44,725 nt of DNA from Chloroflexota bacterium (GTDB lineage Bacteria; Chloroflexota; Anaerolineae; Aggregatilineales; J027), in NCBI GenBank assembly GCA_003697365.1, contig RFGP01000063.1, positions 1 to 44,725 of the forward strand, written 5' to 3'. Within the stretch, counting starts at the first letter, position 1; every line of letters begins with the position of its first letter. The notes beneath the pieces are model-generated. The model saw only the letters and a program-made list of their open reading frames with translations. It did not search any database and had not been told where the DNA came from. Made by a program: the position numbers and the translations under genes. Shown here in pieces: positions 1 to 8,287 of the stretch.

Positions 1-879
1 GACCATTGTTCCAAAACCAACAGGAACAATAATTTGTGACCACAAATCATTGCCATACATGACTGGGTATAAACGAAGCAACAGATAGATACCCGCTTTT
101 ACCATTGTTGCAGAGTGAAGATAAGCGCTCGCTGGTGTAGGAGCACTCATCGCGCCGGGCAACCAAAAGTGAAAAGGAAATTGCGCGCTTTTGGTAAAAG
201 CTCCTAGCAAAATAAGTAACAAGATAGCTGTATACCAATCATGATCAACAAGCTGCTTGGTATGAAGAATAGTAGCAAGGTCAGTGACAAATCCTGTGCC
301 GTTAATTTCAGCAACGGCAAGTCCAAGTAATACAAGTCCGCCAATAAGCGCTAAGCCACCACCACCAGTAATGATAAGCGCCTGTAAGCCACCAAAGCGC
401 GCTTCTGGGTCTTTGTCACCCTTAAAACTGATGAGCAAGAACGAGGTAATGCTTGTGAGTTCCCACATGATAAACATCGTAATGATGTTTCCGGCAATCA
501 CAAGCCCAAGCATTGCCCCTGCAAACGTCATCAGAATTGTGTTAAAGCGAGTTTGTTCATCTTTATCTTCAAAATAATAGCCTGAATAGAAAAATATGAT
601 TGCGCCGATGCCGCTGATAATTAACGAAAACAGCAAAGAAAGGCCATCAAGATAGAATGAGGCATTAATTCCTAACTCAGGCATCCATTCAATCGTGCGG
701 CTGACATTTTGGTTACCTTCTACATAAGGAAAATAACCAATAAACGCGATAAACAACAGTAACATAGCGCCTGTTGTTAGTGCTGTTTGTGCTGTTTTAG
801 GGAGCCAACGGCGCACTTCTGGAATTGCTAATAGAAGTGCAATTACAAAAGGCACTGCATTTAGAACGAGTATATCCAT
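1..879 (-). CDS. Mrp-type Na+/H+ antiporter subunit A / NuoL-like proton-translocating membrane subunit (N-terminal part; runs off the window edge)
   Basis: Reverse-strand open frame from ATG at 879 to the window edge: MDILVLNAVPFVIALLLAIPEVRRWLPK...WMPELGINASFYLDGLSLLFSLIISGIGAIIFFYSGYYF...MFIMWELTSITSFLLI...GAFTKSAQFPFHFWLPGAMSAPTPASAYLHSATMVKAGIYLL. Carries hallmark antiporter-family (Proton_antipo_M) motifs. Confidence 0.9.
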   Translation of the reverse strand, partial: MDILVLNAVPFVIALLLAIPEVRRWLPKTAQTALTTGAMLLLFIAFIGYFPYVEGNQNVSRTIEWMPELGINASFYLDGLSLLFSLIISGIGAIIFFYSGYYFEDKDEQTRFNTILMTFAGAMLGLVIAGNIITMFIMWELTSITSFLLISFKGDKDPEARFGGLQALIITGGGGLALIGGLVLLGLAVAEINGTGFVTDLATILHTKQLVDHDWYTAILLLILLGAFTKSAQFPFHFWLPGAMSAPTPASAYLHSATMVKAGIYLLLRLYPVMYGNDLWSQIIVPVGFGTMV

Positions 880-1142
880 AATATTTTTTGTATCGCTCTC
901 CTACAATGACTTGCAGCTAATTGCCACATACATTCATACCAAGACGAATCGAGGTTAGCACTGATCAGAGTATATGTCGATGATTAAAGGCTTAGATTGT
1001 TGCTTTGCACAACGCAGGCGACGGGTACTACGACGTATTAAAAGATAGCGGTAGATACTAAAATCCATTCCTAAATACAAGCTAAGTGGAAGATGAAATT
1101 TACATGAGTTAGACTTTAATATGTTACTTCCCAACATACTTA

Positions 1143-1152
1143 TGCTATAATG
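1143..1152 (+). promoter_or_regulatory. Putative extended -10 promoter element (TGCTATAATG) upstream of the cysM-like operon
   Basis: TGcTATAAT matches the extended sigma70 -10 consensus; -35 is weak (TTACTT near 1124). The same 10-mer occurs upstream of tatA at 11253. Confidence 0.5.
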
Positions 1153-1215
1153 TTGTTATCAAAACTGAATGTAATCAAGGGTCATCTTTTACCTAATGAT
1201 GAAATACCTTTATTG

Positions 1216-1276
1216 CGCTTGTTGTTGTTGTGAGAAGCAGGAGGGCATCCGCTAGAGCTCGCAACAAACACAAGCT
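1216..1276 (+). other. Long imperfect hairpin in the leader/intergenic region
   Basis: GCTTGTTGTTGTTGTGAG ... CTCGCAACAAACACAAGC are near-perfect complements, with a nested AGC-a-GGA...TCC-GCT helix inside. Confidence 0.55.
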
Positions 1277-1303
1277 AACCAAGTTCCTAATAGACAATTA
1301 GCT

Positions 1304-1392
1304 AAAAACCAGCAGCTTAAGCGTGGTATACCTCCTGCGGCAAAGCCGTAGCGTTGGATCAGACCACGCTTTTTAACACCTGCTGGTTTTTT
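1304..1392 (+). terminator. Multi-stem structured element ending in a T-run (terminator or attenuator)
   Basis: AAAAACCAGCAG (1304-1315) pairs with CTGCTGGTTTTT (1380-1391); nested AAGCGTGGT (1319-1327) with ACCACGCTT (1363-1371); nested CGGC-AAA-GCCG (1338-1348); ends in TTTTTT. Confidence 0.55.
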
Positions 1393-1432
1393 GGTTTAAA
1401 TCAAGATGATTCACTGATAGATAGGAATAGTT

Positions 1433-2380
1433 ATGGTCTCGCTTATACAACAAGCTATCCAAGTAAAACACTTAACTGAGAGCATAGGGAAAACCCCACT
1501 CATTGGGTTTCAAAGAATCACAGATCACCTCCCTGCTAATGTGCAAATTTTGGCGAAAGCAGAATGGCAAAATCCGGGAGGAAGTGTTAAAGACAGAGCA
1601 GCCCTCAATATCATTACGTCAGCAATAAAAGAAGGAAAACTAGGCCCAAATATCACGTTACTCGATAGCACAAGCGGAAATACAGGCATTGCCTATGCCA
1701 TGCTTGGTGCAGTATTAGGCATTAAAGTTCATCTATTTGTGCCCGCTAATGCGAGTCCAGAGCGCATAAAAATATTACGCGCTTATGGCGTGCATCTCAC
1801 ACTTACTGATCCTTTAGAAGGATCAGATGGCGCTATTTTGGCTGTACGTCAACTTGCTGAGGCTGAACCCGACCGCTATTTCTATGCAGATCAATACAAT
1901 AACCCAGCTAATTGGCAGGCACATTACAATACCACTGCGCCCGAAATTTGGGAGCAAACACAAGGTGCTATTACACACTTTGTCGCAGGTCTAGGCACAA
2001 CAGGAACATTTACTGGAACGGCTCGTCGGCTAAAAGAATTCAATTCATCTATTGAGGCTATATCAGTCCAACCCGATTCTCCCTTTAATGGTCTAGAAGG
2101 GCTGAAGCATATTCCTACTGCCATACGTCCCGGTATTTATGATGAGACTTTGGCCGATCGAAATTTAGAAATTGGTACCGAAGAGAGCTACCAAATGGCA
2201 CGCCGACTTGCCCGTGAAGAAGGCTATTTAGTAGGAATTAGCTCAGCTACAGCGATGGTTGCAGCATTGAAGATCGCTGAAGAAGTCGCAAAAAGCGGAC
2301 GTTCAGCAACCATTGTGACCATTTTTCCTGATAACGCTTACAAGTACCTTAGCGATGCGTTCTGGACAAGTGAACTATGA
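1433..2380 (+). CDS. cysM: PLP-dependent cysteine synthase, CysM-like
   Basis: ESIGKTPLIGF; NPGGSVKDRAA (PLP lysine); DSTSGNTGIAYA; GLGTTGTFTGTARRL; VGISSATA. Neighbours encode JAMM, Ubl and E1 proteins as in CysO-dependent cysteine synthesis. Confidence 0.9.
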   Translation: MVSLIQQAIQVKHLTESIGKTPLIGFQRITDHLPANVQILAKAEWQNPGGSVKDRAALNIITSAIKEGKLGPNITLLDSTSGNTGIAYAMLGAVLGIKVHLFVPANASPERIKILRAYGVHLTLTDPLEGSDGAILAVRQLAEAEPDRYFYADQYNNPANWQAHYNTTAPEIWEQTQGAITHFVAGLGTTGTFTGTARRLKEFNSSIEAISVQPDSPFNGLEGLKHIPTAIRPGIYDETLADRNLEIGTEESYQMARRLAREEGYLVGISSATAMVAALKIAEEVAKSGRSATIVTIFPDNAYKYLSDAFWTSEL

Positions 2381-2805
2381 AACTCTTGTTGCCCAACGAG
2401 CTTTACCCAAATATCGTATCTCATCTGTGTTCAACTTACCCAAACGAAGGTGGCGGCTTTTTAGTTGGCAAGATACACCAAGACGAACAACGAGTTGTTG
2501 AAGAAATTTATCCCGTTGAAAACACCTTTGCTGAACAAGAGCAATTTCATCGTTTCTTAGCAGAGAGCAGCGCTTATCAACAAATCGAAGACATGGCCGA
2601 TGCGCGCGGTTTAACATTGCTGGGCTATTATCATTCTCACCCTAATGTAGCAGCAGTTCCATCTGAATATGATCGCATTCATGCATGGCCATTTTTTGCC
2701 TATTTGATCGTCTCAATACGAAACAATCAAGCTGTTGAAGAACGCCTTTGGCAGCTTTCTCAAGATCGAAAGTCCTTCATTGAAGGCGAGCTATTGTTTA
2801 TCTAA
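2377..2805 (+). CDS. JAMM/MPN+ metalloprotease (Mec+-like)
   Basis: Complete JAMM motif HSHPNVAAVPSEYD (HxHx7Sx2D) with an upstream Glu (NEGGG). ATGA overlap with the cysM-like gene. Confidence 0.9.
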   Translation: MKLLLPNELYPNIVSHLCSTYPNEGGGFLVGKIHQDEQRVVEEIYPVENTFAEQEQFHRFLAESSAYQQIEDMADARGLTLLGYYHSHPNVAAVPSEYDRIHAWPFFAYLIVSIRNNQAVEERLWQLSQDRKSFIEGELLFI

Positions 2806-2847
2806 AAACAACACACACAACACCTAACAATTAAGGAGAATTTTTCA

Positions 2848-3573
2848 ATGCCTACAATCAAAATTCCTACCCCGTTACGTACCTATACTGGCGGAAATGC
2901 CGAAATTGAGGTCAGTGGCAATACTGTTGCGGCTATTTTAGAGGATTTGGTCGCGCAATATCCTGATCTGAAGCAACATCTTTTCCATGAAGGTCAGCTT
3001 CGTGATTTTGTGAACGTATTTATTGGTGAAGATGATATTCGCGAACGCGATGGTATCAATACGGCCGTGCAAGCAACAGATCGTTTACGTATTATCCCTA
3101 GTATTGCCGGAGGGACAGATGAAGGCATATTAAGCCAAGTTGATCATAGCGCGATCCGCACAAATCAAGCAGCAATTATCACTCTACTGTTGTTTGCATT
3201 TATTGTGCAACTACCATTGCTTGTTGGGTTTGTTTCTTTAACGCTATTCATTGGCACAATGAATGAGCGTTTGAACTTGTTTAAGCTGCTATATCAAAGT
3301 GTTTTGCGCCCACGCGGTATTCTCAAACCTGATATTAAACCTGATAATCCTGAGCCCCATCGTTTTTCTCAAGGACTTGGTGCCACATTCACAGCCTTAA
3401 GCACGCTATTTCTAATCATAAAACTCTCAGTAATTGGGTGGGGGTTGGCATGGCTTGTTATTGTGTTAGCGGGCTTAAATTTATTCACAGGTTTTTGCGC
3501 AGGCTGCTTTGTATATTATCAACTTAGCAAACACAACGTGCGCGGATTTAACAAGCGTCCCATACGTATATAA
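2848..3573 (+). CDS. Ubiquitin-like MoaD/ThiS/CysO-type sulfur-carrier domain fused to a DUF4395-like membrane domain
   Basis: Residues 1-89 read as a MoaD/CysO beta-grasp domain ending ...DRLRIIPSIAGG, followed by TM segments (IITLLLFAFIVQLPLLVGFVSLTLFIGTMNERLNLF) and RFSQGLGATFTALSTLFLI...GLNLFTGFCAGCFVYYQL, which resembles DUF4395. Confidence 0.82.
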   Translation: MPTIKIPTPLRTYTGGNAEIEVSGNTVAAILEDLVAQYPDLKQHLFHEGQLRDFVNVFIGEDDIRERDGINTAVQATDRLRIIPSIAGGTDEGILSQVDHSAIRTNQAAIITLLLFAFIVQLPLLVGFVSLTLFIGTMNERLNLFKLLYQSVLRPRGILKPDIKPDNPEPHRFSQGLGATFTALSTLFLIIKLSVIGWGLAWLVIVLAGLNLFTGFCAGCFVYYQLSKHNVRGFNKRPIRI

Positions 3574-3584
3574 AGAGGTATGCC

Positions 3585-3986
3585 ATGCTAGAACGATTAT
3601 TCATAGTTGTTTTCATTATTACGGCTTTCGTTGCAGCATATTATCTATTCAAATATTGGCAACTTAAGCAAGTGCAAGCACAGGCAAAACTTGGCGATGC
3701 TCTAATGAATGAAATACCCGAAGGTCAGTCAGCGATTTTGTACTTCACGGCTGAGTGGTGCAGTGTTTGCAAACTCCAACAACAACCCGCAATGCAGCAA
3801 TTTATAGCTGAAAACCCAAATGTTAAAGTCGTTACCATAGATATAGAGGTTATGCCAGAAGTAGCGCAACGATGGCATATCCTGAGTTTACCAACCACCA
3901 TCATTCTAGATAAAAAGCATGTCCCAATTGCTATGAATCATGGTGCAGTATCTGCTCGCAAACTTGCCCAACAATTGGAGAGATAG
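3585..3986 (+). CDS. Membrane-anchored thioredoxin-like protein
   Basis: N-terminal TM (LFIVVFIITAFVAAYYLF) then FTAEWCSVCKLQQQPAMQQF (CxxC) and LSLPTTIILD (cis-Pro loop). Confidence 0.88.
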   Translation: MLERLFIVVFIITAFVAAYYLFKYWQLKQVQAQAKLGDALMNEIPEGQSAILYFTAEWCSVCKLQQQPAMQQFIAENPNVKVVTIDIEVMPEVAQRWHILSLPTTIILDKKHVPIAMNHGAVSARKLAQQLER

Positions 3987-3992
3987 ATTCAT

Positions 3993-5183
3993 ATGACAGT
4001 TTCATTAATTCACGCAACTGATGTCGAATTATCACATGAGGAAATCAAGCGCTATAGTCGGCATTTGATCATGCCAGAAGTTGGCATAGAAGGACAGAAA
4101 AAACTTAAAGCCGCTAAGATTTTATTGGTCGGTACAGGCGGACTAGGTAGCCCAACAGCCATGTATTTAGCAGCAGCTGGCATCGGCACACTAGGACTTG
4201 TCGATTATGATGTTGTCGACGTTACGAACCTACAACGCCAAATCATTCATGGTACAAAAGATGTTGGTGTCCCTAAAATAGAATCTGCTGCCTCTACGCT
4301 TGCTGATTTGAATCCTCATGTGAAAATTATCAAGCATGAAGTGCCACTAACAAGCGAGAACGCACTAGAAATCATCAAAGATTACGACATCGTTATCGAT
4401 GGCACAGATAATTTTCCTACACGATACCTCGTTAATGATGCCTGTGTAATGCTGGGCAAAGTAAATATTTACGGCAGCATCTTTCGCTTTGAGGGGCAAG
4501 TTTCCGTATTTGGTGCCGAAGATGGCCCATGTTATCGTTGCTTATTTCCTAGCCCTCCACCACCCGGCTTAGTTCCAAATTGCGCCGAAGGCGGTGTTCT
4601 AGGAATTTTGCCCGGTACCATTGGCACTTTACAAGCAACTGAAGCCATTAAAATAGTGCTTGGTATTGGAAAACCGCTTATTGGTCGATTACTGCTATAT
4701 GATGCGTTGGAAATGAGCTTTGATTTTGTCAAAGTAAAAAAGAATCCCCATTGCCCCGTCTGTGGAGAAAACCCCACAATTACAGGTCTGATAGATTATG
4801 AGCAGTTTTGCGGGATGCCTGCACATGATCACAGCCAACACACTGATCTAACACCAGAGGTAATTATCCCCGCTATTTCCGTCAAGCAACTAAAATCACG
4901 TCTTGATAGCGGAGAGCAACTCGTAATTATTGATGTACGTGAAGCACATGAGCGTGATATTAGTGCCCTTGATGTTGCTATTCATATACCCAAAGGGGAA
5001 GTCAGGCAGCGTCTTAGCGAAATTCCACACAATGTTCCAGTGGTTGTCCATTGCCGTACAGGTGGACGTAGTGGAGAAGTCGTAAAATGGCTTATGGAAG
5101 AAGGCTACACCAATGTCGTTAACCTTGCAGGAGGCATTAACGCATGGGCGCGCTTAATTGATCCAAGTATTCCTGAGTATTAA
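3993..5183 (+). CDS. moeZ: MoeB/ThiF-like E1 adenylyltransferase with C-terminal rhodanese domain (MoeZ-like)
   Basis: RYSRHLIMPEVGIEGQKKLKAAKILLVGTGGLGSP; DGTDNFPTRYLVNDAC; CPVC zinc motif; rhodanese loop VVVHCRTGGRSGEVV. Confidence 0.93.
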   Translation: MTVSLIHATDVELSHEEIKRYSRHLIMPEVGIEGQKKLKAAKILLVGTGGLGSPTAMYLAAAGIGTLGLVDYDVVDVTNLQRQIIHGTKDVGVPKIESAASTLADLNPHVKIIKHEVPLTSENALEIIKDYDIVIDGTDNFPTRYLVNDACVMLGKVNIYGSIFRFEGQVSVFGAEDGPCYRCLFPSPPPPGLVPNCAEGGVLGILPGTIGTLQATEAIKIVLGIGKPLIGRLLLYDALEMSFDFVKVKKNPHCPVCGENPTITGLIDYEQFCGMPAHDHSQHTDLTPEVIIPAISVKQLKSRLDSGEQLVIIDVREAHERDISALDVAIHIPKGEVRQRLSEIPHNVPVVVHCRTGGRSGEVVKWLMEEGYTNVVNLAGGINAWARLIDPSIPEY

Positions 5184-5206
5184 TTCAAAATCTATTTTGA
5201 TACACT

Positions 5207-5236
5207 ACAAGGCGCGGAGATAAAACCGCGTCTTGT
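5207..5236 (+). promoter_or_regulatory. Intercistronic RNA hairpin (11-bp stem) between the moeZ-like and rhodanese genes
   Basis: ACAAGGCGCGG-agataaaa-CCGCGTCTTGT, one G-U pair; no downstream T-run. Confidence 0.55.
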
Positions 5237-5260
5237 AACTTATCTTGGAGAGAAGAAAAC

Positions 5261-5599
5261 ATGAGTAACATTCAGAATATTAGCCCCACACAGCTAAAAC
5301 AACGCATTGAGCAAGGTGAGGAATTTATACTGATTGATGTTCGTGAAGATTGGGAATTAGAAATTAGTCGTTTAGATGCAGCCCAACAAATTGTGCTCCA
5401 CACGTTACCTGAGCGCGCTGAACAAGAAATCCCTAAAGACAAGCCTGTCGTGTTTATTTGCCGTAGTGGTGGAAGAAGCCTACAGGCAGCGCTTTTTTTG
5501 GCACAAAACGGATGGGATACACAATATTTATATAACCTAGATGGGGGAATTTTGCGTTGGGCTCAAGAAGTAGACCCAACGCTGCCCACAAACTATTAA
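5261..5599 (+). CDS. Rhodanese-like sulfurtransferase
   Basis: FILIDVREDWELEISRL; active-site loop CRSGGRS; LDGGILRWAQEVDPTLP; upstream SD GGAGAG. Confidence 0.92.
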   Translation: MSNIQNISPTQLKQRIEQGEEFILIDVREDWELEISRLDAAQQIVLHTLPERAEQEIPKDKPVVFICRSGGRSLQAALFLAQNGWDTQYLYNLDGGILRWAQEVDPTLPTNY

Positions 5600-6750
5600 A
5601 CCAAAAATTCTACCGAACTGCCTGCTGTTGGTTCGCAAACATAAAATTCTGCTTGCAAGCCAGTGGCAGCAGCATATTGTTCTTTTACAGCATCCACAAA
5701 GCCTGAAACTTGCTCACGCTGAACAAGACTTACAGCACAACCGCCAAAACCACCCCCCATGATGCGCGCACCAAAGCAGGCTTGATGTTGACGCGCTTTT
5801 TCAGTGAGAATGTCTAGCTCTTGGATTGAAACCTCATAATCATCACGTAAGCTATAATGGCTATTGTTGATCAGTTCGCCAGCTTGTGTTAAGTTTTCAC
5901 TCATTAAGACATCTCGCATTTTAAGTGTGCGCTCGTTTTCTGTTACTACATGCCGAGCACGCCGCAACAGAACATCGCCTAATGTCGATGCATATTGATT
6001 CACTAAGTCCAAAGTTGCGTCTCTTAATGATTTTACCCCTAAAATTTTCGCGGCATCCTCACATTGCTGGCGACGCAAAGCATACTCAGAATCTACAAGT
6101 TGACGTGGCTTCATCGAATTGATGACAACGATACTTGCTTGCTGAGGAATAACTACTGGTTCGGTCTCTAAAGAACGACAGTCTAATAGGATAGCGTATG
6201 GCCCTTCAGGAATGGCTGAAGCCATCTGATCCATTACCCCTACTGGCACACCAGTGAATTTGTGCTCAATATCTACTGCCAACAAAGCCTTCTGTTTTTG
6301 GGTATAACGGTTGTCCCCCAAAAGTGCTAACACAGCCTCAATCGAGGCTACGCCAATTGCAGCCGAAGAGGACATCCCACCGCCAATAGGTATATCGCTA
6401 CCGATCAAAATATCTGCACCACAAGGGTTTTGCCCTTGTTGTTGCATCAGCCACCATGCCCCTCGAATATACGTTGTCCAATGAGGCCAAATTGGTTCTT
6501 GAACTTGATTAGTCGGAATACTGACAAGTTCATCACCATAATCGATTGTGAAGACACAGATTTGGTCGTCCTCACGTGGGGCCACTGCCATCCAGACCGC
6601 GCGGTTTACAGCAAGTGGCATAACAAACCCTTCGTTATAATCCGTATGCTCACCGATGAGATTTGCACGGCCGGGAGCACGTACTAAATATTGCGCGTCA
6701 TGCCCATACACTTGGGCAAAACGCGCTAATACAGTCTCACGAATTGTCAC
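5596..6750 (-). CDS. galK: Galactokinase
   Basis: VRAPGRANLIGEHTDYNEGFVMPLAV signature; IPIGGGMSSSAAI; MGGGFGGCAVSLV. Confidence 0.96.
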   Translation of the reverse strand: MTIRETVLARFAQVYGHDAQYLVRAPGRANLIGEHTDYNEGFVMPLAVNRAVWMAVAPREDDQICVFTIDYGDELVSIPTNQVQEPIWPHWTTYIRGAWWLMQQQGQNPCGADILIGSDIPIGGGMSSSAAIGVASIEAVLALLGDNRYTQKQKALLAVDIEHKFTGVPVGVMDQMASAIPEGPYAILLDCRSLETEPVVIPQQASIVVINSMKPRQLVDSEYALRRQQCEDAAKILGVKSLRDATLDLVNQYASTLGDVLLRRARHVVTENERTLKMRDVLMSENLTQAGELINNSHYSLRDDYEVSIQELDILTEKARQHQACFGARIMGGGFGGCAVSLVQREQVSGFVDAVKEQYAAATGLQAEFYVCEPTAGSSVEFLV

Positions 6751-6777
6751 AAACGTAGACTCCTTATATATATTCTG

Positions 6778-7815
6778 TTAAGAAAAACGTTCTGATGGCA
6801 ATTCTCTCAGGCGTTCCGCAGCAGATTCAGGTGTAATATCTCGCTGGGGTGTACCGAGCATTTCATAGCCCACCATAAATTTACGAATAGTAGCACTGCG
6901 TAGCAATGGCGGGTAAAAATGCGCGTGTAAGTGCCAATGTGGTTGTGGCCCACTGTTTACAGGCGCTTGATGAAACCCCATACTATAAGGAAACATTGTA
7001 CGGAACAAATTATCATAGCGAATAGTAATGGCTGAGAGCGCAGTAGCTAAGCCATCACGTTCTTCAGAAGTGAGCTCATGTAAATAAGCAACTGCACGCT
7101 TAGCAATGAGCAATACTTCAAATGGCCACACTGCCCAATAAGGCACCACGATCAGCCAATACTCATTTTCATAAACAACTCTTATTTGCTGTTGTAATTC
7201 AACTTCAACGATTTCAGAAAGTAATGTTTTTCCATGTTGCTCAAAATAAGCACGCTGTGTAACGTCTTCTTTGCTCACTTCACGCGGCAGGCGTTCTGTT
7301 GCCCAAATTTGACCATGCGGATGAGGATTAGAAGCCCCCATTGCCTGACCTTTATTTTCAAATATCTGAACATAAGTCAGCCAATCGTTTTGAGCTAAAT
7401 CAAGCGTTTGTTCTCCCCACATATCAACGACAGCTCGAATGCGCTCAACTGGCATATGCGCAAGCGTCCAATCATGACGTGGAGAGAAACAAATGACGCG
7501 ACAAATCCCGCGTTCAGGTTGCAATTGATAAAGCGGGTGACTATTGTCAATGTGACTTGTATCACCGAGTGTGGGCAATAAAGCAGGAAAATCGTTATCA
7601 AAAACAAAAACGCCATCATACTTAGGATTTTGTACGCCCCCTACTCGTGCATTGCCGGGACACAAATAGCACGTCGGATCATAGGTAGGACGTTGCTCAT
7701 CTGGAATATCCTCAACTTGGCCTTGCCACGGACGCTTGGCACGATGAGGACTTACCAAAATCCACTCATTAGTAAGCGGATTTAGTCGCCGATGTGGATA
7801 TTCATAAATTGTCAT
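6778..7815 (-). CDS. galT: Galactose-1-phosphate uridylyltransferase
   Basis: [66 protein letters not shown]. Confidence 0.96.
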   Translation of the reverse strand: MTIYEYPHRRLNPLTNEWILVSPHRAKRPWQGQVEDIPDEQRPTYDPTCYLCPGNARVGGVQNPKYDGVFVFDNDFPALLPTLGDTSHIDNSHPLYQLQPERGICRVICFSPRHDWTLAHMPVERIRAVVDMWGEQTLDLAQNDWLTYVQIFENKGQAMGASNPHPHGQIWATERLPREVSKEDVTQRAYFEQHGKTLLSEIVEVELQQQIRVVYENEYWLIVVPYWAVWPFEVLLIAKRAVAYLHELTSEERDGLATALSAITIRYDNLFRTMFPYSMGFHQAPVNSGPQPHWHLHAHFYPPLLRSATIRKFMVGYEMLGTPQRDITPESAAERLRELPSERFS

Positions 7816-7835
7816 TGAACTTATGCCTTGCTTAA

Positions 7836-8258
7836 TTAGCTCTCATCACCGCCAGAGCTACTGTTATTAAGTTGTTCGCGCATGGCTGCTTCATTAGGCA
7901 CAAGTGTCAGTCGTTCAGTTAAACCGACCATGCTAAACAATTTGCGGTAATGCGACGATAAGCCATAGGCATAAACCTTCCGCCCAGCACGGGTTGCATC
8001 TTCTACCAAGCTAATAACTAACCCAATGCCAGCACTATTCAAATAATCACTGTTTTCAAAATTCATTGCCAGCGTTTCTACTTTATTGACTGCAAGATGA
8101 TTGTAAGCGGCATACGCTGATTCACGTGTTTGCGCTACAACATCACGCGGAAAATCGAGAAAACCCAACTTATCTTCTTGACGATGAGTGACTTCCTTAG
8201 AAGCCATTAGCGCCTCCATACTCTCAGAATTATAAAATTGCAATCTTTCTATATACAA
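7836..8258 (-). CDS. STAS-domain anti-sigma factor antagonist
   Basis: [66 protein letters not shown] fold with the conserved DSxG-like serine region. True start may be internal. Confidence 0.85.
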   Translation of the reverse strand: MYIERLQFYNSESMEALMASKEVTHRQEDKLGFLDFPRDVVAQTRESAYAAYNHLAVNKVETLAMNFENSDYLNSAGIGLVISLVEDATRAGRKVYAYGLSSHYRKLFSMVGLTERLTLVPNEAAMREQLNNSSSGGDES

Positions 8259-8287
8259 CTATAACATCAACTTATTCAAAATGCCTA

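Noticed and set aside
284-577. 97-aa plus-strand ORF
   Set aside because: Antisense to a clear antiporter-family coding frame; low-complexity Pro/Ser composition typical of reverse-frame artefacts.
955-1137. 60-aa minus-strand ORF in the intergenic region
   Set aside because: Short, no recognisable motif, no convincing SD; probably chance.
1300-1400. T-box riboswitch upstream of the cysM-like gene
   Set aside because: GCGTGGTA is only superficially like the T-box core (GGGTGGNACCGCG); no specifier-loop/Stem I motifs recognised, and the predicted N would not match the tRNA-Cys discriminator. Kept only as an unclassified structured leader.
5207-5245. True H-type pseudoknot between the moeZ-like and rhodanese genes
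   Set aside because: Only 3 nt would need to span an 11-bp stem; alternative pairing is more plausible than a simultaneous pseudoknot.
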